A stretch of 64,000 nt of DNA from Elysia chlorotica (lineage: Eukaryota > Mollusca > Gastropoda > Plakobranchidae), in assembly GCA_003991915.1 (NCBI GenBank), contig RQTK01000152.1, positions 611,161 through 675,160 of the forward strand, given 5' to 3'. The notes beneath the pieces were generated by a model that saw nothing but the letters and a program-made list of their open reading frames with translations, made no database searches and had not been told where the DNA came from. The position numbers and the translations under genes are program-made. Each line of letters opens with the position of its first letter. The stretch's first letter is position 1. Shown here in pieces: positions 21,411 to 35,825 of the stretch.

Positions 21411-21840
21411 TAAAACCAACGCCAGGCAAAACATTACAAAGTCAATTCAGAAATGAAAACATTAAAAACTGGAACCACTTGCCCAAGAAGTCAGACCTAG
21501 TCTTTTACTAAGCTAGGCCTGCAGGTTATCCTAGGCATTGAGCTAGTATGCCTAGTAGGCCAAGGCTGTGATTCCCTTAAAAAGAAAAGAAACGAACATT
21601 TTGTTGAGTTTTAGATTGCTTTTTTGTCTTGATCCAACAAAACTTGATCTTAAATTGCTAAGAGCAAGAAATCCCAAAAAAATCCCCAATCCCCCAAATA
21701 TATTTTTTGGAGCCAAGAGCATTTAAAAATCCCCAATTTTTGGGAATTTGGCCCAGAAAGAGCCAAACTGGCAACCCTGGCCCCACGCCCCCGCTAGATC
21801 TACAGAAAAATTAGAGTCTTTTTCGCGTAGATAGAGTGTT
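21411..21840. other. Non-coding stretch, possible decayed LINE continuation
   Basis: Directly follows the RNase H relic; a diverged continuation of the same element may be present but no further motif is readable. Confidence 0.3.
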
Positions 21841-21842
21841 TC

Positions 21843-21888
21843 TGGCGGCCGCCACAGATACTCTCCGAGTCTGTCTGGCGGCCGCCAG
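21843..21888. repeat. Pair of GC-rich palindromes (GGCGGCCGCC)
   Basis: TGGCGGCCGCCA at 21843-21854 and CTGGCGGCCGCCAG at 21875-21888, both perfect palindromes, 33 bases apart between ATACTCTCCGAGTC-like sequence. They stand out in AT-rich surroundings. Confidence 0.8.
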
Positions 21889-22984
21889 GTGGACTCTGAG
21901 TATCGTTAGTCGATGAGTCCGTGTGGCGTGCTACACCGGCATATGCGAGTAGGAAGGAAAATTTCATTCCAAAAAATTTTCTGTCGCCTACCCGAATGTT
22001 CGCCAAAAAATTTTTTTTTTTTTAAATTACATAGACTGATTGCTATAATTTACGGTGCGTCAATTTTCGATGACATAAATCTTTCGCCTCTACGAACGCA
22101 GTCTAAGGCAGGTAAAATCCCCCCACAAATAAACAAAGTAAACCATCCACCCAAGAAGTGTTTTGAAAAACGATAATTATACCTAGATCTATTTAGATCT
22201 AGATCTACCATGGGATAACAAAAAGTCACGAATACGTCATTCAGACGATTTTCTCTTGCGCATGCCCTGTGATCCCAGGGTTAAATTTCACACATAGACA
22301 AGGTAAGCATAGCATATTCAGCATAAGCCTGAACACAAATTTACCACGGGAATTTTCCATCACGCGTGTCATAGTTTGAATTCGCAGATTGACGCAGAAT
22401 AGGCAGACCAGGACTGGTTGGCAATAGGGGTTGGTTGGCACACCCCTGATTTGAAAGGGATATAACTACTCCTCGATTGTTAAACTATTTTTGTTATGTG
22501 GGTGATCGTTAATGATGCATCCTTGTTTCGTTTCATCACTCCCGGGTGTAAACTTTTGGCGAAAAAAATCTTCATTTTTCTTGCAACAAAGGTAAATTTG
22601 GTTTCTTAGACGATTTTTGCGATTCAACGAAGAAATTAACGACACCCAGGACTTTATACCTTTTTAAAGGTAGGGCATTCTTATTATTTGTTATGTACCA
22701 TTGTTTTATTTGTTTATGAATCATTATTTCTTGCTCAATACTACAGTTTTAATTGAAAAAATGCCTTATTTTTCCGTGATTTAAAAAGTACAAGTGGTTC
22801 TTTTTTTTTTTTTTTTTTACATGTTTCACTGCTCAAAATTTTACTTTGAGCCCTGATTGTGCTACTTACAACACTGTTGTGCTGTCCTTTTAGAAAACAT
22901 CTCTTTGAAAGTTTTTCTGTACTCCTTCATCTAGGATTTCACCATGGTTTAAAGTTTTCAGCGTAAAAAACTAAGCGGGCTTCA

Positions 22985-23363
22985 GTTCCAAGGGACATTG
23001 TTTCTGAGAGCAACACGAGAAGTCAGAGGTGTGAAATCTTTGCGCAAGGCGCCATGAGACTTTGTCATTCCTTTGACACCCCTCTGCAGATATAACTAGT
23101 TGGTTAGTGAGGAGGAATTGGCTGGTCAAACTGAAGAGCCCAGATTCAGTCTTGATTTTCGCCGCAACAGACACGCTCTCACAGATGATATTGAGCAAGC
23201 TCTTGTGAGATATCTCCTGCGAGCTTTCAGTTACATCTTCTTCGGTCTCAGTCCAAAAGATGTTCGAACATTAGCTTTCCAGATAGATTCTCTAGCTCTG
23301 AGCAATGAGCTCGACATGTCAGAAACCTATTGGTCAGATCAGCAAGCAGCGGGGAGAGATTGA
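22985..23363 (+). pseudogene. pogo/Tigger-like transposase N-terminal relic (HTH psq plus CENP-B-type domain)
   Basis: A single frame with two stops (23055 and 23097) reads GVKSLRKAP, stop, DFVIPLTPLCRYN. It matches the psq helix-turn-helix pattern SLRKAA-x-DF-x-IP-x-STL-x-RY. It continues with TDDIEQALVRYLLRAF, FGLSPKDVRTLAFQI and QAAGRD, matching the second, CENP-B-type half (YGLT..DVRRLAFQ...AGKDW) of DDE transposases of the pogo/Tigger group that are abundant in molluscs. A stop falls right after GRD, where Trp is expected. No DDE catalytic region follows. It is a decayed fragment, not a host gene. Confidence 0.6.
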
Positions 23364-23438
23364 GAATTGCACTCCAAGGTTGCCCTACTTATTTTGTTTT
23401 AATTATGAATCGGATGATGACTTGTAAATGTCCAGTTC

Positions 23439-23440
<2 letters not shown>

Positions 23441-23505
<65 letters not shown>

Positions 23506-23537
23506 GGAGAGACAGAGACAGAGACAGAGAGAGAGAG
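23441..23537. repeat. (GA)n microsatellite
   Basis: About 50 bp of pure GA followed by GAGACA variants. Confidence 0.95.
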
Positions 23538-23768
23538 TTGCAACATGAGTTACTGTGCCATTGGTTGAAAAAAAACACAACAATGAACTACCCGAGACTT
23601 TTCAAATATGTCTATTTTGTGAACAAATCATGTTAAATTCGATTAAACTATTTTCATAAGTATTAACAGGCAATACACATTTTCATTGTTTATAAAGGCC
23701 TATCTAACATATCTTTATGTGTGTCAATCTGCCCAACAGTGTGACAACCTGCCTCTAAGGCCAGAGCC

Positions 23769-23924
23769 AGACTGACGCTGGTGGCTGGGGTGAGGCTGTG
23801 GCTTCCGTATGAAAACCTATCGCATTCTTTTAGTCTCGATCTGACTGCGCAAATAAATACAAGGGAGTTTCATAAAGAACACCCAACCCAGCCACAGCCC
23901 CACCCCAGACACCAGCGGTAGTCT
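23769..23924. repeat. 156-bp inverted-repeat element
   Basis: Arms at 23769-23802 and 23891-23924 are 34 bp each with 4 mismatches (AGACT..CGCTGGTG..CTGGGGTG..GGCTGTGGC against its complement), with 88 bp between. No clear target-site duplication and no ORF. It could be a foldback MITE or an inverted duplication. Confidence 0.75.
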
Positions 23925-24443
23925 ACTCATAGGTTGAAATTGTTCAACCGACCCCATCAAAGATTGAAATTCAAATTTTCAAAGAAAACATTCGCGCATA
24001 GAACAGTTATTCTATAGGTTGAAATTGATTAAAGAGCACATTTTCCCCATTAAAGTACTTAAACAAACAAGAGGTGCAGACCAAATCTTTTTTTACGTCC
24101 TGTCCAGTGTCCACATGAAAAAAGTGAAAAGTGTGCCAACCAGCTCCGCCCTCCCCTGGGCTACACACCTCGGAGAAACGATCTAGTTGACTGTCATTGG
24201 AAGTTGTAACCAGCAGTCATTATTAATGGCATAGGCTCTCGTAAGCAAGTCACTGAAAAAATTAAAAGCCTTCATGTATTTTTGCTATCTCAACTTTTTA
24301 AAGAATCTACTCGGCTTAATTTCAAATATGCCTTCAAGCACATCGTACAACAGTTACACTCGTGGCGATAGGGGATAAAACAAGACAATATTTATGATAC
24401 AAATGTTGCGTCCAAAGTACAAAAGTGCTCTGAAGTTAGAACC

Positions 24444-24487
24444 CCGACTAAGGAGACTTCATCAAAGTAAAAACTACCCTTAGTCGG
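24444..24487. repeat. 10-bp stem hairpin
   Basis: CCGACTAAGG at 24444-24453 and CCTTAGTCGG at 24478-24487 with a 24-base loop. No function assigned. Confidence 0.5.
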
Positions 24488-24959
24488 CGTTTTAAGCTTA
24501 AAACATATTTGCTACCACTTATCTCTTTTCTGCAATCATAACACTGCGGTCAAAGCTCATGCCATTTTTCTGCAGTCATAAACTACCGCCGCTGCTATAA
24601 ATACCACCAAGCTACTTCAACGTACAGACTGTCTATGTGTTAAAGTAATCTGAAGCATGAGTCTGGCATGTCGCCTTTTAACCTCGGACTCAACAGCAAG
24701 CGTGGCTCCTGCCAGGTGTTAGACCAGCGAGTGTGAATAAAATAGTAAATCTATCTGATTGGGCAGTCTGGTCTGCCCTGCCAGTCACGTGTTTGACGAG
24801 TGAAAGGTTCAAACACTGGGAGTCAGAGGAAGTAAACATAAACACCAAGTCAAGGCCAACTCACTTTTAATTTTGTAACTCGTGTCAATGTTTCGTAGGA
24901 AGTTTTATTAAAATCACCTTCATGTACTCATTTTGTCTGTGTATTCAGGTTCAGGCAAT

Positions 24960-25403
24960 TAATTCTCTTTCCGAATATAAAAAAGAAAAGAAAATAAGAT
25001 AGAAAAAACTCCGACTAAAACACATAAAAAACATTTGATTAAATATTTTCGCATTTTTAATTTAAAAAATCTAAACAACAGAAACCAAAACACCCAAAAC
25101 AAATCAGAAAAAATAAGACCAATAAAAAGAAGAAACAAACCACAAGGGAAATAAAGAAAAGACAAAAAACAAACAAACAACAAAAACAAAAACAACGGAA
25201 AAAAGCACAGAACAATAACAACAAATTATAAAAACAAAAAGAAACAACCAAAATCAAGACAAAAAACAAAACAAAACCCACACACAAAAAAGCATAAAAA
25301 ATTCCTCCCGAAAAACAAAACAAAACCACAGTATCAAAAACAAAACAACTACTGCAAACTAAACAACAACAACGACACACACACACACACACACACACAC
25401 ACA
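24960..25403. repeat. A-rich low-complexity tract ending in (CA)n
   Basis: Extended AAAC/AAAG-rich sequence on the plus strand; CA dinucleotides at 25375-25403. Long minus-strand Phe/Cys/Leu ORFs over it are compositional. Confidence 0.85.
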
Positions 25404-25991
25404 TCAAATACACCTGTATGATGTTTAGAACGAACCATTTTAAGCCTGTCATGCATGTTTATTGATCTTTTATTTTTCATAGATTGCCTGAAAAAAATCT
25501 CGTAATTCCTATAGCATCATTATAGTTAAAAAACAAACAAAACAACAACAACAACATTATTCGCCAGTTCATGTTTTTTTAGCGCGTTATGTTCTATCTC
25601 TAACCAACCTGCCTGTCTTTCTGATTGTCTATTTGCGCGTCTGCCTAGATGCATGTCCGTCTGTTTATTCGGAAAAATATTTTTTTGCAAGTGTATTTTT
25701 CATCAACAGACCTCTTTCAACAACACTATTCATTTAAAATTAAAAAAAAATCATGAAATAACAAAAAAATGTCTGCGCATGCCTGTCTCCCCTTAAGAAA
25801 ATTAACATCAACGGAAATTGATTATTTCACTGGTGGTCGTGGCGCACAGGTTATTAAAGATAAACAACCGCTGAAATGTTTCCTGTGTTTACAATAAGTC
25901 CCACCGTAGCAAATTAACCTAGCTGCTCCTGGCAGCAGACCCTGTCGGATTGAATGAGAGGATTGAACGGGACGGACGTTCATATGATACG
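25404..25991. other. Non-coding stretch, nothing recognised
   Basis: No exon, RNA gene or family repeat seen. Confidence 0.4.
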
Positions 25992-26218
25992 CGCACGTTT
26001 TAAATACTGGCTAAAAAAAAAGCTGCGCTTTACGATTTCACTCTGTGTAGTAAAAACGAACTCCTGTAGTTATTGCATCGTTCAGACCGATTTCTTAACA
26101 AAAGACGCACGTTTAAAATACTGGCTGAAAAAAAGATAAGTTTTACGATTTCACCCTGTGTGGTAAAAACGAACCCCTGTAGTTATTGCATCGTTCAGGC
26201 AAATTTATTAACAACAAC
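25992..26218. repeat. Two-copy tandem repeat, 114-bp unit
   Basis: CGCACGTTT starts units at 25992 and 26106. They share CTGGCT, TACGATTTCAC, GGTAAAAACGAAC and TGTAGTTATTGCATCGTTCA. A CAA-rich tail follows at 26212-26235. Confidence 0.85.
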
Positions 26219-26239
26219 AACAACAAAAAAAAAAATATA

Positions 26240-27439
26240 TAATAGTACATATTGTAGGCCTACCACTGGGCTGACCGAATGGCCTGGATAAGTTCTCACC
26301 GTCTCACGTTGGCCGGTAGCTATTGGATTTTTCTCATTCTGCATAGCTTCTAAACAGACAAAAATCTTTTATCCAGTTTGGTTTAAAAGTAAACTTTGAA
26401 CAAGGGATTAATTATTGTTTAACACTGGATCTTCATTGATTTGTCACAGGATCAGTATTTTTGCAAAGGTTGATTTACAAATTTTAATTTAAAAGACTTT
26501 GTGGACAGCGATCACAAACACAACGAGGGTGTTGCACCACCCTCTTGAGTGTATTTGATACGCACAAATCAGCCCAGGAGATCACCTGACCACAAGATTG
26601 TCCACTATGAAAATCTAACCAATAGCAAAATAAGGCAAAATCATTGAAGCCATCAAATTATAACGTGGTCAGAATGAGAGAGGAAAATCCACCAGTACAG
26701 ACATTTTTCTCGAATTGTTCAATGTGTTATTTTTAAGTTGTCAGAAGTGGGTTAGTATTTCATAATAGTACGGTTCATTGAACATAAGACGATCATATGC
26801 CGACACATTTGTTTTTATCTCTGTGGACAAAAAAGTAAACAATTGCATTGTTTGTGTTGATTGAAAGTCTTTGTTAAGCTACAATAATTGAACTTAACAT
26901 TGGACAGGTTGGCTATGACGAAAACTTTTAAAGTCACAGAGCACTGCTCAGCCCCATGCGTTTTCCAACCCATCCGACGCTACCGGTTTTCACTATTTTT
27001 GTCTCCCTCCCTTAATTTTTCAAATTTGGAATAAACCTTTTCGGCCGCAACTTTTAATGTCCGAGTTGCATGCGATGTTGATTGAAATTTTACTCACTCT
27101 AAATCTTTGTTTGCTGCAGCATAGATATGTTCACAACTGCCAATAAAATATTATACAACAGCACAACGTGGTCTAAAGGCACAGCAGTGTAATTGCACGT
27201 TCGAAGTATTTTCATGTACAATAATAGTCACTCTAGACCTGCGATTGAATCTAACACATTCATTGATACTATTAATAGCGATTTTAACATTCAAGAACTG
27301 GCCGATTCAGAGAAATTAAAAAAAAAGCTTTGCGTAGGCCTCAATTGTAATTAAAGGTTTAGTGTTGTATTTCTATTACGTAAATGCTTTGGTTCTGCAC
27401 ACAAAGCCGACTCAGCAGCAATACCGGACCTAGGCTTTG
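26240..27439. other. Gene-free AT-rich stretch
   Basis: No exon recognised. Contains one small hairpin (GAGGGTG/CACCCTC around 26525-26545). Confidence 0.4.
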
Positions 27440-27522
27440 ATGATAAACTAAGTTTGACGATTTAACTTAATTTTACAATATAACTCAGTTTGACGATATA
27501 TCTAAACTTGACGATAAACTAC
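27440..27522. repeat. 18-bp minisatellite, block 1
   Basis: About four or five diverged units of TATAACTCAGTTTGACGA. The same unit forms block 2 at 28237-28512. Confidence 0.75.
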
Positions 27523-27600
27523 ATTAAGATAAGACAAGATAATATAAGATAAGATAAGACAAACTTCATTGATCCACAAGGGAAATCTGTCCTGGATTAA
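27523..27600 (-). mobile_element. LINE 3' end with pentanucleotide tail (minus strand)
   Basis: On the minus strand, CCCTTGTGGATCAATGAAGT is followed by (TCTTA)n-type repeats (27523-27560). A GGATCAATAAAG-like end with a short tandem tail is typical of 3' termini of some non-LTR retrotransposons and their SINEs. Only the last tens of bases are recognisable. Confidence 0.5.
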
Positions 27601-27745
27601 CAGTGCAATTACATTCAACATTACGTGTTATGAGCACCCCCCCTCTCTCTCTCATTATCTTTTTGATTACATATTTAACAGTGGAACATTGACAGACATT
27701 TAAGAGAAAAAAAATCGATTGCGATCAGTAAATAATTATGACAAT

Positions 27746-27752
<7 letters not shown>

Positions 27753-27792
<40 letters not shown>

Positions 27793-27801
27793 TCTCTCTC
27801 T
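27753..27801. repeat. (CT)n microsatellite
   Basis: CT dinucleotides with one CC interruption. Confidence 0.95.
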
Positions 27802-28236
27802 TCCTTTATTCGTGTTACAGTTTTTATTATTTGTAAAGTAAAGGTAATTGAAGGCCTATGTTTATGTCAGGCGCATGCTGCACGTAACAATACTAACAGA
27901 CCCAGTTCTTAATAACGAATGGCTGGGACAAAAGAGTCTCTATAGCTCTTCGTTCTTGATGCAGGTTGCAAAATTTTATTGCTTCATACAGATCGAAAAA
28001 ATTCTTGATTGAGTGGGTGTCAGGCGTTACTCAAAATTGACTTCTGCTTGCTTAGACAAGACATGCTTTAGGATGGATGGTTTCTACATTTTTCAACTCA
28101 CAATTGATTATTTTTCCTGCCTTTCTAATTAATATTATTAATATTCTTAGTGTTTTCTTTTTTTAACGACGCACCCCAGTAGCTTATTCCATGGGAAATC
28201 ATACTTTTTATCATAGAGGAACAATAATTATTTGAA

Positions 28237-28512
28237 AATATAACTCAATTTTACGATATATTTCACTTTAGTGATGTCACTCAATTTGATGAAATTATTC
28301 GATTTGACGATAATTAATTATTATTCGATTTGACGGTACAAATCAATTTAATGATAAAATCAATTTGACGATATAAATCCCTTTGACTACAAAAATTATT
28401 GTTTAGATCATGTTGACACCACTCATCAAGTTGACAATATAACTCAGTTTGACGATATAGCCCACTTTGACGATATAACTCACTTTGACGGTATAACTAA
28501 ATTTGCCGATAT
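28237..28512. repeat. 18-bp minisatellite, block 2
   Basis: About 14 units. The last five (28434-28512) keep an exact 18-bp spacing (TATAACTCASTTTGACGA); earlier ones are diverged and partly rearranged. Confidence 0.8.
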
Positions 28513-29637
28513 TATAATAAATAATATTTAGATTACGGGGCCTAAGGGTAAAAGGATATAGCTTACTTTGATACTTAGTGTCATACCCGGGGAAAATGGT
28601 GTGGTGACACTTCCCTAATATGACTGTTTATTTAGTCAGGTGATTTTTTCTGTTCTATTGAAAATCCTCGAACTAAACTTCAAAGCAGGGGCTAGTCTTG
28701 ACTTTGCTGACATGATGACATTTACATTGATTGACTAATTGGCTCGTTTTCTATAGCCTTGCACGCCTCCGACTCAAACACATTGAAAAAATTGTAAGCT
28801 TTAAAAAAGTCAATAAAAACAGCTCGGAGCAACAAACCTTAGCCCTTGCATAATTCAGAGCACTCGCTTTATTACAGGGCAGCCAGGAGTTCGATTTTCA
28901 ACTTCTCATTACGGTCGACCAGAGTGCCTCTCTACTCTGCAAGTCTATGTAATCTTGGATGTTCTGTACTTGCTTTGTTTCCCAACTTATGAATAATTTA
29001 GCATTGTCCTGTCCACCAGGGAAAGGATAAACATCGAGAGAAAGAGGGAGGGAGAGAGAGAGAGAAGGTAGGTAAATATAATATAGACATACACACATTT
29101 ATTCAGTTATAATATTGACAGAAAGTAAAAATGATAGAAAGTACAAACCCCATACTCTGTAAATATCAACAACTGTTCACACTCTCAAATGAAACCACCA
29201 GGTCTTTATTTTCAAAGCAGGTTACATTACTATACTGATCGAAAGAAATTCCCCATGTTTGCCTGATGGATAATCTTTCATAAAAATCCACTGTCAATAA
29301 CAAACCACTAACGATATACAGTTCTCCCACAGATTAAGGTTTCCAGAAAAAAAAATTGAGATATTCTGCAGATTTGGTCTCTCTGTCAGCTTTGTGTGAG
29401 TTTATAGTAACAGTACAAACATTGGCAAAATAAGCAGTAAAGAAAATTCAAACCGCATAAAAAAAAAAACAATCATAAAAAAAAATCGCAAAAACAAAAG
29501 AAAAAATCCACCAACGAAAAAGACAGGCTAAACAAACACAAAGATAAAAAGCTCGTGGAAGTGTGTGTGTGTGTGATCTATGGTGTTCCATAGTCAAACC
29601 CTAATTTAAAAAATCCCAAAGAAAACCACCAAAAAGG

Positions 29638-29640
<3 letters not shown>
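28513..29640. other. Gene-free stretch
   Basis: No exon recognised. A short GA run lies at 29039-29066 and a short GT run at 29562-29574. Confidence 0.4.

Positions 29641-29710
<70 letters not shown>
29641..29710. repeat. (CAA)n microsatellite
   Basis: About 23 perfect units. Confidence 0.95.
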
Positions 29711-29711
<1 letters not shown>

Positions 29712-30564
29712 TCAACAAAAAGCAAACAAAGAAAAAATGCCAAGCTAAACAAACATAAAGATAGAAAGAAAAACTATTGAAAATGTGCGTGTTTCGTCAT
29801 CTTTCATGTGAAATCCCAAATACAAACTCCATCGACACATTATCTTTCACACTGAGATGAAACAATACTTGTTGTTTAACCGCTTCAGCCGAGAACAATG
29901 ATTCTGAAATATTTGAAAACATGCTGCTGCGAAGAGCGATCTTTATGTAATTGAAAATATACCGTTTCGAAAAATGATTATGAAATCATTGAATGTATAC
30001 GACATCGGAAGTACGACTCTGAAATGTACATTTTAGTTTTTACAACAACAACAAAAAAATTTAAAATAGGACAAAGATTAGTGTTGTATCGCCGAAAACC
30101 ATGCACTTATCGACTCGAAACTGTCTGTGCCCTCTGGTTTTGTTATAAGGGTGTTACAATGCTATTTACAAGTTTATAAACGAAAATCTATATTGTCCAT
30201 TATATTGTTATACTTTTCTGAATATCTCCCTATATTTCGAGATAGATGGTAATCCTTTTTTTCATTTCACAATGGCTCAGTTCAGCAGTTTCCGTATATT
30301 ACTTTCGCCTTATGCTTTCAGGCTAACATTGCGAAATTCAGTTAGCTCTAAGGCCTTTTAGTGCGATTAAAGAAGTACATGTACCATAGGCGGTCGCGAC
30401 GCGAATCAATGAGATAGGAAAGTCTGTCCACTTCGTCATAATAATTAACGGATGGTTAGCGGTGGCTTTGTAAAAAGAGGGATGGGTAGGAAAGGTTACT
30501 GATTTATATATTTGATTTCGTTGGGTGGTTGATATCTTAACATTCAACGTTAGCAACTAGACTA

Positions 30565-30678
30565 TATCGAAGACGGGTCCCAAGATTAGCGTCTGGCACC
30601 TTGACGTGCTGCCATACACAGGCAGAGAGTCGATACCAAACTTCTGTCTTGGTCGATCACATTATACTCATTTTGACC
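30565..30678 (-). mobile_element. SINE fragment, minus strand
   Basis: Inverted family blocks: GACGGGTCCCAAGATTAGCG, ACGTGCTGCCATACACAGGC and TCACATTATACTCATTTTGA. The long AAC microsatellite begins 54 bases beyond its end. Confidence 0.6.
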
Positions 30679-30731
30679 CAAGCAATAGGTGCAAAGTGAC
30701 AAAAAATGTTTTTGCCCGGTGGCATTTATAA

Positions 30732-32869
<2,138 letters not shown>

Positions 32870-32913
32870 GCACACGCCACACACACGCACACACACACAC
32901 ACATACACACTCA
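32870..32913. repeat. (CA)n microsatellite
   Basis: CA dinucleotides with a few substitutions. Confidence 0.9.
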
Positions 32914-32991
32914 CACCGAAGGCTGAGCCAGAGGTTGAGACTGAGATACAGAAAGATGACATGTAATCTCTTCGGGATAGAGTGGAAGGCT

Positions 32992-33019
32992 TATAATAAC
33001 AATAATAATAATAATGATA

Positions 33020-33095
<76 letters not shown>
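32992..33095. repeat. (AAT)n microsatellite
   Basis: About 34 ATA/AAT triplets with two small interruptions near the left end. Confidence 0.95.
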
Positions 33096-33713
33096 CTCAT
33101 TCTGTGCCCCCCGTGACCACAACATTCCAGTCAACAGCCAGAGAGGCGTTTAATAACAATCTAAGGACGGCAACGTCCAGGCATCATTCCCCACACCGCT
33201 CACAATATCCAGCATCCAGTTTAATAACCTTTCATGACATCGCTCAAATAAGTATGAGAAAAACTCTAGTGCCTCGAATCATTCAGTTACATGGAATGTA
33301 ACCCTTGTATGCTAGGAGTTGTACGAGCGTACGCTGTTTTCGGGAAAGTGAGTTCCCTAGCATTTCTCTTTGTAAGTAGGCCTATATTTTTACCTCCATA
33401 TCGGCATTATCTCCTGCGTGCTCTGGAGTATATAAATTATGTGAAACCAATACCCTAACTAAAAACATGATCTATGGATCCTAGTACATCATACACTTGT
33501 TCCAACTGCTGCAGCCACCTGTATGGATGCGGGTACTCTCATTGCGAATGTGGGACGAGTTTGCATGAAGACATTTTCTAATGAAGCTTCACGGTGAAAG
33601 CTCGGTTTCCCTGGATATGAAAGTAAATCGATAGGGCCAACGGGACTGATAATGACATGCCTATTTAAACATTTTCCTCCTTTATTAGAACCCATTTTCC
33701 CATTATCGCTCCC

Positions 33714-33886
<173 letters not shown>

Positions 33887-34651
33887 NNNNNNNNNNNNNN
33901 NNNNNNNNNNNNNNNNNNNNNNNNNNNNNNNNNNNNNNNNNNNNNNNNNNNNNNNNNNNNNNNNNNNNNNNNNNNNNNNNNNNNNNNNNNNNNNNNNNNN
34001 NNNNNNNNNNNNNNNNNNNNNNNNNNNNNNNNNNNNNNNNNNNNNNNNNNNNNNNNNNNNNNNNNNNNNNNNNNNNNNNNNNNNNNNNNNNNNNNNNNNN
34101 NNNNNNNNNNNNNNNNNNNNNNNNNNNNNNNNNNNNNNNNNNNNNNNNNNNNNNNNNNNNNNNNNNNNNNNNNNNNNNNNNNNNNNNNNNNNNNNNNNNN
34201 NNNNNNNNNNNNNNNNNNNNNNNNNNNNNNNNNNNNNNNNNNNNNNNNNNNNNNNNNNNNNNNNNNNNNNNNNNNNNNNNNNNNNNNNNNNNNNNNNNNN
34301 NNNNNNNNNNNNNNNNNNNNNNNNNNNNNNNNNNNNNNNNNNNNNNNNNNNNNNNNNNNNNNNNNNNNNNNNNNNNNNNNNNNNNNNNNNNNNNNNNNNN
34401 NNNNNNNNNNNNNNNNNNNNNNNNNNNNNNNNNNNNNNNNNNNNNNNNNNNNNNNNNNNNNNNNNNNNNNNNNNNNNNNNNNNNNNNNNNNNNNNNNNNN
34501 NNNNNNNNNNNNNNNNNNNNNNNNNNNNNNNNNNNNNNNNNNNNNNNNNNNNNNNNNNNNNNNNNNNNNNNNNNNNNNNNNNNNNNNNNNNNNNNNNNNN
34601 NNNNNNNNNNNNNNNNNNNNNNNNNNNNNNNNNNNNNNNNNNNNNNNNNNN
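33887..34651. other. Assembly gap (765 N)
   Basis: Undetermined bases. CT repeat on the left edge and TAA repeat (34652-34678) on the right, so the gap was probably caused by repeats. Confidence 0.99.
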
Positions 34652-34679
34652 TTAATAATAATAATAATAATAATAATAC

Positions 34680-35750
34680 TCTGTAGACTGTAGCACCCCC
34701 TTCCCTCTCTCTAAAAAACTCCGCTTATATCTCTTTCCGTCCGAATAATTCCTCTTATATGGAATTAATATTTCAAATGGAGAAGTGTTCTTCCCCTAGA
34801 ATGAGTTGAACACCCGAGTTATGGCGCCTGAAGTCCTTTGTTGTATCACAATCATGTGAATTTAAGCCTCCACATTGGACTGAACCAAAGATTCGGAATA
34901 GAATGTCACTGAAGCATATCGCTCACGAAATCGGCACTTCTTTGTATATTGACTGTTTTCCGACAGTTTACTTACCACATCCCCCTCTCTCTATTTTTCT
35001 CCCCCTTTCCCTCTCTCTGGGCCTCTCTTCTGTTTCTCGCCTTTCTTAGTATAATGTACTTAAGTAAGGATTATTGTACCTGAGCTGATAAATAATCTCT
35101 ATGGAGCAAATATATTATGTAATACCTAAGTTCTATAATATGGTGAGACCGATGCTCCCTTCTAAAAAACACGACGTGATATATATGCTGCGATCTACAT
35201 TTTATCACTGCTTTCGATCTTGTAAAATTTTTTTCTTTGCTGTAGACACTAAAGAGAAGAGATTTCAATGCAGCGCACAAAGGCAAAAATACAGAATCAT
35301 TAATTTTGTCAAAGTTTATTATGGCTTATGTTCTCAAATGTAAAATCTATTGAAAGAGAAGGTTCTAAGGTTTTCCAGTCTATCCCTTACTAGCCATGAC
35401 TAAAAAGCAAAAGAAAAGAAACGCCATTTCACATAATGTTACTATTTCAGCAACACAATTTATTTAAGACATTGAGTTATTTTGACCTGCATTTTATCAG
35501 TTCAAATTAAAGAATACATTACGGTAACAAATAAATGATATTTTCCTCAAAATCATGTCGCAACAAAGATAGTGTGACTGTGCTAAAAATCTGATTTCGT
35601 TAACACCAACAAACAGCCGTGTTTGTTTCTCTGCCTTCGCTACTCATCAATGTTTCAGTGGTGCCGCCGCCTCATCAAGCACTCTGACTGCCTCTGATCT
35701 CACTGATGACAAAAGCTACGGTTACAAACGTTGCTGGTAGTCTTATCGGG
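34680..35750. other. Non-coding stretch, nothing recognised
   Basis: No exon, RNA gene or repeat family recognised apart from short CT-rich runs around 34983-35040. Confidence 0.4.
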
Positions 35751-35751
35751 T

Positions 35752-35825
35752 GCGATCTGGCGCAAGTGGTAGAGCGTTGATCTACAGATTGGTTAGAATC
35801 CCACGATTGGTCAATAATTTGGACG
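35752..35825 (+). mobile_element. SINE head fragment, plus strand
   Basis: tRNA-like GGCGCAAGTGGTAGAGCGTT with a box-B-like GGTTAGAATCCCAC. Joined head-on to the minus-strand copy that follows. Confidence 0.6.
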
